Assembly (NCBI GenBank): GCA_036320915.1
Contig: JAXBDG010000008.1
Span: 1,860,001-1,924,000, forward strand
Direction of reading: 5' to 3'
DNA length: 64,000 nucleotides
From: Linnemannia elongata
Taxonomy: Eukaryota; Mortierellomycota; Mortierellomycetes; Mortierellales; Mortierellaceae
The notes below the pieces were generated by a model. The model ran no database searches. It was not told the DNA's origin and saw only the letters and a list, made by a program, of their open reading frames with translations. Of the stretch, positions 50,770 to 60,325 are shown piece after piece. A program made the position numbers and the translations under genes. Every line of letters starts with the position of its first letter. Position 1 is the first letter of the stretch.

Positions 50770-51514
50770 ATGGGAAAGACAAGACCAAGTATGGACAGGC
50801 GAATGAGGACATGGACACCTGAAAACTTACGCACTTGATGTTAATGGGTAGCTACTCGGATCAGCTTTGCGCCATTGTACCACAAAACCTTTACCAACCC
50901 TTCCTGACATCCCTTTTACTTCCTCCTCCTCCCACCAAAACAGATATCCACCAGTCAAAGTATGCTCCACACAACAAGCGAAAGCTGGCACCAGGCGAGG
51001 AAGGTGAGTTATATATTTGTCATGTATACACACACACACACACACTCTCTCTCTCTCTCGTTTATTTGTCATGTTGGTACTAAGAATGCTTGTGAGTTAA
51101 TAATTTTATCTCTTGCTTTTGATATTAGTGCCTGTGTCGATGAAGGAGAAGGTCGCGAAAGAGTTGGAACTTGCCAAGCTCCGTAAACAGGTCACCATGT
51201 AAGGTCAACATACTCCCATGTGTTAAAAAAAATTCAAGGGAGCCAAGACGTTGCAGAAGAAAAAGGAAGAAGGATGGTACACCCTTCACGTCCAAATTCA
51301 CTAACAAGCTTTTCTTTATCGCCCAACGGAAAAATATAATAGTGAGAAGCCAAAGAAAACGATTAAGAAGAAGCCAATGAGCACAAAGGCCAAGATTCGC
51401 AAGGAAAAGACGCTCGAGCGCGGACTGATGAACGCTGAGAAGGACGAGAAGAGAATCGATAAGCACCATGTTAAGGTGACACTTAAGAAGCGCGGCAAGC
51501 AGATGTGGGAATAA
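50770..51514 (+). CDS. Small basic protein, four exons, function unknown
   Basis: Exons are 50770-50788, 50944-51003, 51129-51198 and 51343-51514 (phases 1, 1, 2), giving 106 aa. The chain begins MGKTRPNIHQSKYAPHNKRK, has a charged helix (VSMKEKVAKELELAKLRKQV), then a very basic part (KPKKTIKKKPMSTKAKIRKE) and ends LKKRGKQMWE. The Lys-rich, helical make-up fits a nucleolar or ribosome-assembly factor (an Alb1-like role is conceivable) but I cannot name the family. Intron 2 carries a (CA)n(CT)n tract at about 51027-51059. The frame is read almost entirely across splice junctions, and in-frame continuity plus consensus sites support the model. An AATAAA lies at 51586-51591. Confidence 0.7.
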
Positions 51515-51585
51515 AACACAAAGCGAGGAGCAAGGAAACTCCTTTCGCTTTTGTACCCATATACCACGCATTGCATTTTTCGACG

Positions 51586-51591
51586 AATAAA
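51586..51591 (+). terminator. AATAAA poly(A) signal of the small basic gene
   Basis: Canonical AATAAA 71 bp past the stop codon of the small basic gene, in the 188-bp gap before the convergent WAPL gene. Confidence 0.5.
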
Positions 51592-51702
51592 GGAAACAAC
51601 ATAGGCAACAACAAAGAGCGAAGAGAAAGGCGGGAGTAGATGAAGCTAAAGAAGAGTGGGGAGTGTGGGTAGTCTTTTAATTACATGCATTCAATTCATT
51701 GG

Positions 51703-54700
51703 CTATTCACGAGGTTCTGAATGCCGCAGCTCAATACGCTGTAAGACCTCAATGATTTGCAGAAAACTCTGTTGTGTTTCCAGGCCGCCCGTAGACTTGA
51801 ACGAAATACCTCCTCCTCCAGCTTGGTCGACTCCTTCTAATCCGTCTACGGTTGCTTGAACATCTTCATTCTCAAAGGTAACAGACATCATAGAAGCACA
51901 CCGGCCCATCGACACACCATGCCCTTGAAAAGCACCCTGACTCGTCATAGTTTCATCGTTGTTATCGCCATAGCCGTCAACATCAAAGTCCTGAACGTTG
52001 GTTGCGTTCTGTGTATGGGCAGCCATAAAGTCTCGCAGCAAATCAACCATAGGCACCAGACTCTGTTCATGAATCGACCGGTATAACCGTGTCTCGTTCT
52101 CTGGGTTTCCTCCAACCGCACAGCCAAGTAAAAGGGCCAAATAGGCCGCTAGCACTTGGTTCTCGGTCTATTTTGTTTGAAAGTTGAAACAACTCAGGTT
52201 AGTATTATCCTCAAGGCAGAAAAACGCGTGAAATACCGAGCGAAGTTTCACGCACCATTTCGCTTATGGTTGCCTCGGTGTTGTAGATTTCAACCAGTCG
52301 TTCCAAGGCTTCCGTGCTCTTGTCACACTGACATTCCCGGATAAAGCAATCTCCAATTGCATTGCAGTCCAATCCAATGGCTAATACAGGAGAGAGGAGC
52401 GAATTAGTGCTCTCTACCGTTCGGTCAAAGCAATTGATAGATTAGTGGGTATGCAGCATGAGCAACAGAGTAAGAAAAGACGTACCTTGGTCGGTCAATT
52501 GGTGTCTCCGCCGCACGTTAGTTTCGAGCATATTGATCAGCAATCCAATCGACAGGAGCAGAATGTCATACCACCCATTGACATCATTCTCAATCTTGAC
52601 TTCCTTCACGCCCGGCCGGCTACTCAAAAGCCCCTCAGCCTTCAAAGCAGCCTCCAAATCATCGGTCCCATTGCTCGTCCTAAACTCATCCCTGTCTCGA
52701 CGAGAAGGTGTCGCTCCTGGTGTCATCATTTCGAAAGAAAGCCCCGAATCCGATCGAGACTCGGCTCTTGTCCAGTGTATCCGTTCGCCATCGACCATAA
52801 GATCCTGACCTCCGCTCATTGTCGTCGCCACCTCAGTTTCTCCAGGGGTGTAGTTCCGGCAATGGCCATAGAACTGAATGATGTTTTGAGTTAGCACAGA
52901 GATCGATCCGCTCTGGGCTAAGTTTTCACAGCAGGGTTCAAATCCATTCGTCACATTGATCAGCAACCGAAGTGCGTGCAGCATCAAATTCATAGAATCT
53001 AAAATGATGAAAGTGCGGAGTAAATTACTGATTTATCAGTTCCGTTTTTCGCATCACTGAAAACCCTCCAAAATCTCTGCCGTATGAAAAAACGCGAACA
53101 AAGCAAAAGACGTACCTGTATGCTGCGGGTATTGAAAGGCGTGCGCACGACACAGTGTGATCAATTGGACGAAAAGGGGAAAAATCCTGGTGTTGTCTGC
53201 AAGGACGCTCGCAGGTGTCCTAGAAACAAGTGATAGTCGTTCCAGAATGCACAGACAGTTTTGTATCCGGCCAATATCCAGCACATCTGGCAGGAATACT
53301 CCCTAATAATATTAGAAAAGAAAGGCGGGATATTAATAATAGGAATCGATTGCTCTTGTCTCAAGTAATCGCGCATGGGTAACATAAGGTTTGCTTACAG
53401 GCGTTGCGGATGGTTGCTTTATCCATGCTAGGTCATCAACCAAGATATCGAGGACGATGTTGATGAAGTCTGGGTGTTGGTCGATGAGCGACAGTGTCTC
53501 AGCATCCTGAAGAGCGACAGATTCCTCAATGATGCCAGTCATGGTTGAAAGGACAATGGACTTTGCCAGGACCTTTTGCCCCCTGGTGATAATCCCTGAC
53601 TGCTTGACAATGTCCTTGAGGTCGTTGTACTACGGTTCATGATATCGCCAGAACAAGATGTGAAGGTCAGCATGGTGGAGCGTCTACTCCTTGCAGCAAT
53701 CTTTACCACTTTTTTTTTTCCAGAAATTGAGAGTCTCCTCAACTTGCCATAATCAACTCCTGTCGTGCCGTAGGCATTGTTGCCATCGGATCAATATCCA
53801 TGTCCAGACTTTCGATGAGGAGGTCAAGCAAATGATCAATCGAGATAATCTGCGGGCGAATCGTCGTATCCTGAAAGTTGATTGCAATAATGAGCACTAG
53901 GCACGAAAACACAATCTGGAAGCGAAAAAAAGTTAGCAAATTGTTTCACAGCGCAAAATGGACTTTCGATGCATAGCATCACACGTACAAGCGAGTAAGA
54001 TAATAATAACAAAAAACACCCTACTGGATCGCGATCTGTCCGTATCGTTTCAAAGACAATGGACATGTAATTGTGGAACCTGAACAAGTCCGCAAACTCC
54101 AGCCTGATCATTGACCGTACAAGATCTAAACAGCTACAAAAAGTATTTATCCAGAGTCAATTGACAGGATCTCTTGTAGATTTTCAACTTGCCTTTGGCA
54201 CCTACGAACAATTTGTAAGTCAGATGCAGCGAGAGATATTGAGTGCATACCTTGTTCTCCGGACCTTGGGTCTGTCTTTTGTGCGGATCCCATCCAGAAT
54301 ATACTCGATCTCGTCCCTGAACTGATGGTTCTGCCCTGCCTCTCTCAATTCATGAGAAGCCCTCAACGCTGCTTGGAGATCCTGTTTAAATCGAGAGAAT
54401 TTTAGACTTTGTTAATAATTAATCAGATCTCAAAAAAAAAGTGGGGGAAGAAAGGGAATGCATTACCACCAGCTTTCTATGCCGCGAACTTGATATCGCC
54501 CTTACCAATGGTGTGCGTGGGGCAATAGTAGATCCAGCTCTCTTCAGGGCAGGCGGCGAATCAAGGTCAGACCCTCCTCTCTTTAAAACAGGTGAGGTGA
54601 CTGAAGAGGAACCTCTTGAGAGTGAGGCTGCTGCTGCGTTGACCTCTGCAGGCGAGGGTAGATTGGTGTCACTTTCCCGTTGATCGACGATATTCCTTTG

Positions 54701-54757
54701 GCGACCGTAGGTCTGTCGTGGCTTGAGCACTGTGCCTTTTCGAGGCGAAGGTGGCAT
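51703..54757 (-). CDS. WAPL: WAPL (wings apart-like) cohesin-release factor
   Basis: Nine exons: 54757-54467, 54381-54251, 54133-54025, 53915-53748, 53629-53399, 53302-53116, 52998-52486, 52380-52256 and 52167-51703. The frame is kept throughout for 739 aa. The N-terminus is short and basic with RQTYGRQRNIV and Ser/Pro sites. The rest is the helical WAPL domain: HQFRDEIEYILDGIR, SCLDLVRSMIRLEFADLFRF, LDILVDDLAWIKQ, NCLCILERLSLVS, MNLMLHALRLLINVTNGFEP, LLLSIGLLINMLETNVRRR and the C-terminal AAYLALLLGCAVGGNPEN. WAPL with Pds5 opens the Smc3-kleisin gate and frees cohesin from chromatin. The intron between exons 4 and 5 (53747-53630) appears to use a GC donor (GCAAGT). A GTG codon upstream in frame was not used as start. 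It is divergent from the SREK1IP1-like gene. Confidence 0.88.
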
Positions 54758-55132
54758 CACTAAACGCTCTTTCTCTCTCGCTCTCACGTAGTTGTTGTTG
54801 TGCTATGTGTGGTTTTTCGTAGGTATGCGAAATAGGGAGGTGATGGGAAAACAGATAGAGTGGATGTCACAGTTTTGTTGAGCAATGGGGGTTGTTCAGA
54901 CGATCGAGGGAAGAGTGGAGTGAGAGTGAGAGTGAGAGTGTGAGTGTTGGAGTATGCTCCCGAGCTAAAAAAAAACGAACACATACAAAAAAAAGCAGGC
55001 CCCTGTTTTAATCACGTGCAGGAAAAATGAAAAAAATAAAGTCGATGTTGAGAGGCATGGTCAACACAACTCTTCACTTTCTTTCCTCTCTCCATCAACA
55101 CCCTTACATCACCTTTTCCATTTCAAGCAATC
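54758..55132. promoter_or_regulatory. Divergent promoter WAPL / SREK1IP1-like with CACGTG
   Basis: The two start codons are 375 bp apart. A palindromic CACGTG is at 55013-55018. A (GAGAGT)-rich stretch is near 54915-54945 and the + leader from 55070 is C/T-rich. Confidence 0.5.
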
Positions 55133-56149
55133 ATGTCGGATTTTATGCGTGGCCTCCAGGCCTTTGAGCGACTCGTCAAGTCCGACGAAGGCGTCCGTAC
55201 AGGCTCATGCGGCAAGTGTGGCGGAAGTAAGTGCAACAATCACTAGTTCGAGTATAACAAACAAAGGCATCCTGTATTTTTACCCTTGACTCACGGACAA
55301 ATAACACCCATCTCACTTAATTAGGTGGTCATTTGACGTACGAGTGCAGGAACCTGATCAAACTGGATACACCCTCAGCAAAACCAAAGACCAGCTCACG
55401 TTTCGGATTCCTCAGGAAACAGCTCCCAGGCGCCTCCTCCCCAACAACAGTGACTTCGCCAACAGCAGGAGCAGGATCTGACAAGAAGGCGGTTGACTCG
55501 CGATCGAACAAGGATGAAAAGTCGTCATCGCGTCACAAGAAAAAGAGGCGAGGCAGTGTCAGTAGCAACAGCAGTAGCAGTGATAGTGATTCCGCATCGT
55601 CAGAGTCGGACTCTTCCTCGTCGCCTTCGGGATCAGATTCGGAGGATGAGCGTAGGGGAAGAAAGAGGAAGCACCGTTCAACCAAGGAATCATCTTCGCG
55701 TCATGGCAAGAGCAGCAGCCGCCGAGACGACAAGGATCACCGGCATCATCGGTCCTCTCGGGATCGTTCAAAGGACAGGAGTGGACGTAGCAGCCGTCAT
55801 GAACGCTCTTCCAGATCATCATATCGTCATCGTCGTTCGACTTCTCGTTCACCCACCCGCTCGTCAAGGTATGCTACATGTACTAGACTGGATGCACCAA
55901 CACGTCGAGATATGACTGAACACCTTTCAGATCCATTAATAAGTATCGTTTTGCATTGTATTTCATAGCAGACGTGACAAGGAGGCATCAAAGAAGAACA
56001 GATCTGATTCACGCTCGCCAAGGGCCTCTAGAGGACGATCACGTACTCCTCCACCGATGCGTGCCCCGACCGCTCCAGTCCAAAACCGACGCAAGGCATG
56101 GGGTGGATCAAGATCAAGATCGCGGTCTAGATCTCCCTCGAGGCATTGA
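55133..56149 (+). CDS. SREK1IP1: SREK1IP1-like zinc-knuckle, RS-rich splicing-associated protein
   Basis: Exons are 55133-55226, 55325-55868 and 55969-56149, giving 272 aa. The first intron splits the CCHC knuckle: CGKCGGS joins GHLTYECRN, matching the animal SREK1IP1 (P18SRP) signature CxxC-GHLTxECRN. The rest is Ser/Arg/Lys/Asp-rich: a basic KKKRRG, a Ser-Asp run, and RS-type repeats that end RSRSRSPSRH. Human SREK1IP1 binds the SR-related factor SREK1 and is thought to act in alternative splicing in the nucleus. The third exon has two usable acceptors three bases apart (AG at 55967-55968 or 55970-55971), which changes the product by one residue. A long low-complexity tail explains why overlapping frames are open. 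Confidence 0.88.
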
Positions 56150-56212
56150 ATTGATTACTCTACCGCTCGTTACCGGAGTTGCCACCATGAATTGGTCTTC
56201 TAAAAACAATGT

Positions 56213-56218
56213 AATAAA
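56213..56218 (+). terminator. AATAAA poly(A) signal of the SREK1IP1-like gene
   Basis: Canonical AATAAA 63 bp beyond the stop codon. Confidence 0.5.
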
Positions 56219-59200
56219 GGAAATCGATAGCAATTACAAGATAACGATTGTAAAATAAAATATATTGCCTGATTTTCAGGATCTTTGCAAGATGTACAAG
56301 TAATGTTTAACACAGCACGTTTAGAACTGATGGTTGGGTGTTGATCAACCGAACCCTCGGGTTGCGCCACCAAGTTGTTTCATGCCCTTTGGATCACCTA
56401 GCTTTCTAGTCCATAGATTCGTCTTTGAGGGATCCACGATCTACGTATCATTATGCTCGGCCTTCTTTGTCCTGGATTCATCTTTGACTCGATCGCCTTG
56501 AACGGAAAAGTCATAAAAAGCTAGTCGTAAGCATCGCACATGCTCTCTTGTTTACCCCACAAGCTAATGAGGTCTTGCATCCTGTACGATATTTTGAGAG
56601 ATCAGTCCAAAAGACCATTGCGCGTTTGTATTTGCCACTAGTGTGCCCTTTGTCCTCGTGTGTTATTTTTTATCTTCTCCGATCGAAATCATCACCGACT
56701 ACTCATGGGTGCTGTGCAAACAAGCACGACTTGAAATGATTTGGGTAGGTATCCCACGTTAGTAGGGTGGTAGCACAAAAAGGCGAGCAAGCAAAAACAA
56801 CCAAAAAAAACAGGGCTCAACCTAGATGGTTGACATTGTTGCTCCACACCACATACGTTTGCACTCTTAAAAAGTGAGACCAAGACAGGCAGAACTAAAC
56901 TTGTTTTGACCTTCTTCCCGGATACCCCAAGATTCTTTGCATCGAGTTTTTCTGGGTTCTTTATTCGAACAAGCTGTTGTCCATCGAGACTTTTTATCGC
57001 TCCTCCTTCCCCTTCCACTTCTTCTGAACTCATGAAGGGAAAGGAGGCGTTATAGATGTAACAACTCTCGCGCAGCGCTGTAGTATTTTTAATACGATGA
57101 AAACTCTATCGGAGGAAAAAAAATGATCAAGAGTGAAGGGTGGGTGACGGAAAGAGCAAGCGCCAGCCAGAGAGGTGAGAGGACCTGAAAGGATATGAGA
57201 AGGTTTGAAGGTGCTCTCGCTCAACTCTCTTTACATCGATTGTCGCCATTTCTTAACAGGAGACCAATCCTGTATCGAGGTGTGGACCTTCAAGGAGAGG
57301 TTAGCACCACCAACCCGCACACCCCTATGAACAGAGCAGGGTGGCCTTCCCTTCCTCTGAAAGAATTGAGCTCCAGACAAAAAAAGCTTTCGGCCTATTT
57401 TTTGACCAGAACCCACTTGGCTCTCCTTTTCTCTCTTTAGTTCGCTATCCCACCCCAGGAGCCTGGCCCTCGCTCTCTGTTCATAAGTATCCTCTCTCTT
57501 TATCTTTATCCTCACCCTAGTTCTCACTAATGTCAGGGCCAAAGCGTCTCCTCTGAACTAGACCGACCTTTTTTATTATATTTTTTTTTCCTCCGTCGTC
57601 GCAATTATCTCTCCGGTGGCCCACGAGAGAGAGAGAGAGAGAGAGGGAGTGAGAGTCCTCCAATTGTTTTGTATTCTACTCGTCGTACCCTTCGTCAACA
57701 ACAACAACAAACAACAAAAGAAAAAAACACGAATCATTTTCCAACCTCCCAAAGATACATGCACCCTAACCCATAAATTCTTGTTCTGCTTGTTCTTGTT
57801 ATGAGGGACGAGTGGCGTTGATAAATGAACAAGACAATAAAATAAAACAAGGGGAAGGGGGGACAAGAGAGAAGACAGGAAGAGTAAATTGCAGTGCAAT
57901 ATTCATTTTATATGTTCAAGGAAGGGAGGGAAAACGTTAATGCAGTATGGGGGTATGAGCACAATTGGTACAGTTCAGTGAGGGCTCTGGAGACATCTGA
58001 GTGAGCGATCAGCAGGGCAAGATTGACCCTTCTCTTGTTAATTTTGATGGAGTTGGGGGAGAACAGGTACGATGCAGGATGGAAAGTGGGGGAGGTGGGG
58101 TACGCCTAAAACAAACAAAAGGATAGAGAGACAAACAAAGTAAAACAGACACACAGATGGTATCTGCATGTACCGAATAGACAAAGCGATCTGGGTGTTT
58201 CTTCCTCTTTCTCTCTTTCTCTCTCTCTCTCTCCAAGTCCAGCTCCAAGCCAAGGGCTATGCCTTGGCTGCCTTAGTTCATTATCCAAGTAGAATTATAG
58301 GCAATAACCATGCGTTTGTGAATTAATTCCAAGCTCCGTCGAAATGCAGAGAAGCAAACGTACGAAAGCCAGCCAGTCAGCAGGCAGGGGGCAGGGGGGC
58401 AGGGGTAAACGGCCCTTTGAAATTCACTTCAAACCAATCAAAAAGAGCTTGTTGCAAGGTTGTTGTTGTTGATAGTGGCCTTGAACAAAGAACGAAGGCT
58501 CGCTATCGTATCGTATCGGAGAAAAAAGAGAAGGGTGATGGCCCTGAGTAATCCATATAGCGGCACATCATGATCATAGCCCACCATGGCCCATGGCATT
58601 GCAGTTTCAATGACTTTGTTTCTGTTTGGTGCTCAAGCAAACCGAGCTTTGATGTTAATAAAAGAAAGAAAGAAGGAAGAAAAAGAAGAGAAAGATGAAG
58701 AATAGTGTCCATACCATGAGAGGTTGGTTTTTTTTTTTTTTTTTTTTTTGCCTTCCAGCCGTTTTTCTCACACTCTATTTCGACTTGTATAATAAAATTC
58801 AGGCACCAGTCAGTCGTAGAGTATAGGAGGATAAGAGTATAAGAGAGAGTGGGTTGAGTTGAGTTGAAGTGTGAGCATTCGAGACCCAAATGGAAAGGAT
58901 GAAGGGATGAAAAAGAAAGACGAGTCAACCGTTGCATGAACATGAACCCAACGGCAAAAGAATACAACAACCAACGACCGTTATCGCCCCCTCCTCCCTC
59001 CCTACCCCCCTTAGCTGCGATCTATGTATGATACGAACACACCATCGTATGTACCCTGCCCATCGTACTCTCTCTCTCTCTCCCCTGCAGTCATTCATCC
59101 CCCTCGTTTCCTTTTTGCCCTGCCTCCTTCCTCATTTCTTTTCTTCCTTTTCCTTTTCCTTTTCCTTTTCCTTTTCTTTCCCCCCTTCTTTCCTTGTTCT

Positions 59201-60325
59201 GGTCCTTCCCTCCTTCCCTCCTCCTTCTTCCGTCTCTCCCTCTTTTCTCCCTCTCACCTTCACCTCTACTCTCACCTTTGCCTCCCCCTTCATCTCGCCA
59301 CTTCCACCCTCTGTCCTTTACCTCCATCTGTCATCACTCCCCCCTTCAACCCACGCCCACTCTCCACAACCCCATCACCATTTTTTATTATTTCATTTTT
59401 TACATACCTTTATTTTACCTTGCGCCCTTCTACTTTCTTTGTCTCATCCCCACTCTTTTTTCCGCACAGCTCGAATAACGCTTAAAAACACTCCTTTTTT
59501 TCACACACACAGGTAACCAGCTCATCTGTTTTCTTTCTCTCATCTCTTTCACTCATCTCTGGTAGCCTTACTTTTTTTCCTTGCGAAACGTAGTAATAAC
59601 AAGAGGAAGAACGGAAGAAGGAGGAGATTGTTAATTATGAAAACGCTGAAAGGGGGGGGGGGGGGGGGGGTGTTGGCGATAGGAGCTGAAAAGCAATCAT
59701 AGAAGAGATATAGAGGGGAGGACAGAGAGGAAGATCAATCTGCCATCATTAGGATGCTCTTATGTCTCTCCTTATTCTTAATACTCGAGCACACCATATC
59801 ATGAACCAAAAGTCAAGATTAGCCAGAAACATCCGCCATTTCCCTTATTTTCTTTGGTCCATCTCTCTCGCTCGATTCCCCCCTATTGTTCTATTTCTCC
59901 CCTTCCATTCATTTTTCTTGCGTTAAACCTCGAGATCTTTGCTGCTGGCTGAAGCAAAGCGGATCAGCATTCGGTTGTTCATATTCCTAAGACGAAAGGA
60001 AAAAAACTCGGTCTTTACAATAGCCCCGCTCCCTGATAACGGCTCTCCGCTGTTGTTTTGGTCGTACCAGATGGCCAAGGCTATTGTTTGCTAACGTTCC
60101 CACCGCTCTCTTTTTCTCTTCATCGCTTTTTTCTAGATAACGACATATAACCAATTTTCCTTCTCTCTTTTTCTTTGGGAACACAAGAAAGAAAAAAATA
60201 CCAATTGGAGTCCTTATTTGTCACCGATCAAGAACCGACCGTCTACACAGGACACCACCACAACCCCCTTCACCAACTCAACCAACACCTTACCAGTCCA
60301 AGTCCTCGGCCATACTTCATTCACG
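56219..60325. other. 4.1-kb intergenic region; homopolymers and C/T-rich leader of the Kelch gene
   Basis: I find no supportable gene. 56220-57560 has no conserved frame. Later features are a (GA)n tract at 57625-57645, T21 at 58729-58749, CCTTTT hexamer repeats at about 59146-59176 inside an almost pure C/T stretch (59060-59520), and G19 at 59652-59670. Long frames in 58930-59520 are Ser/Pro/Leu/Phe repeats only. The C/T-rich part and the C/A-rich bases just before 60326 fit a long promoter and 5' UTR. Confidence 0.5.
59652..59670. repeat. G19 homopolymer
   Basis: An uninterrupted run of 19 guanines on the + strand, the only long G run in the window. All other long runs are A or T. It could form a G-quadruplex in DNA or in a leader transcript. 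Confidence 0.9.

Noticed and set aside
54758..54787. Ten-residue N-terminal extension of WAPL
   Set aside because: It would start at GTG; ATG at 54757 gives the MPPSPRKG start.
58932..59516. Long Ser/Pro/Phe frames upstream of the Kelch gene
   Set aside because: Compositional artefact of the C/T-rich stretch with CCTTTT repeats.
60218..60325. Upstream extension of the Kelch gene
   Set aside because: It would start at TTG and adds only Thr/Asn/Pro-rich leader; the first ATG is 60326.
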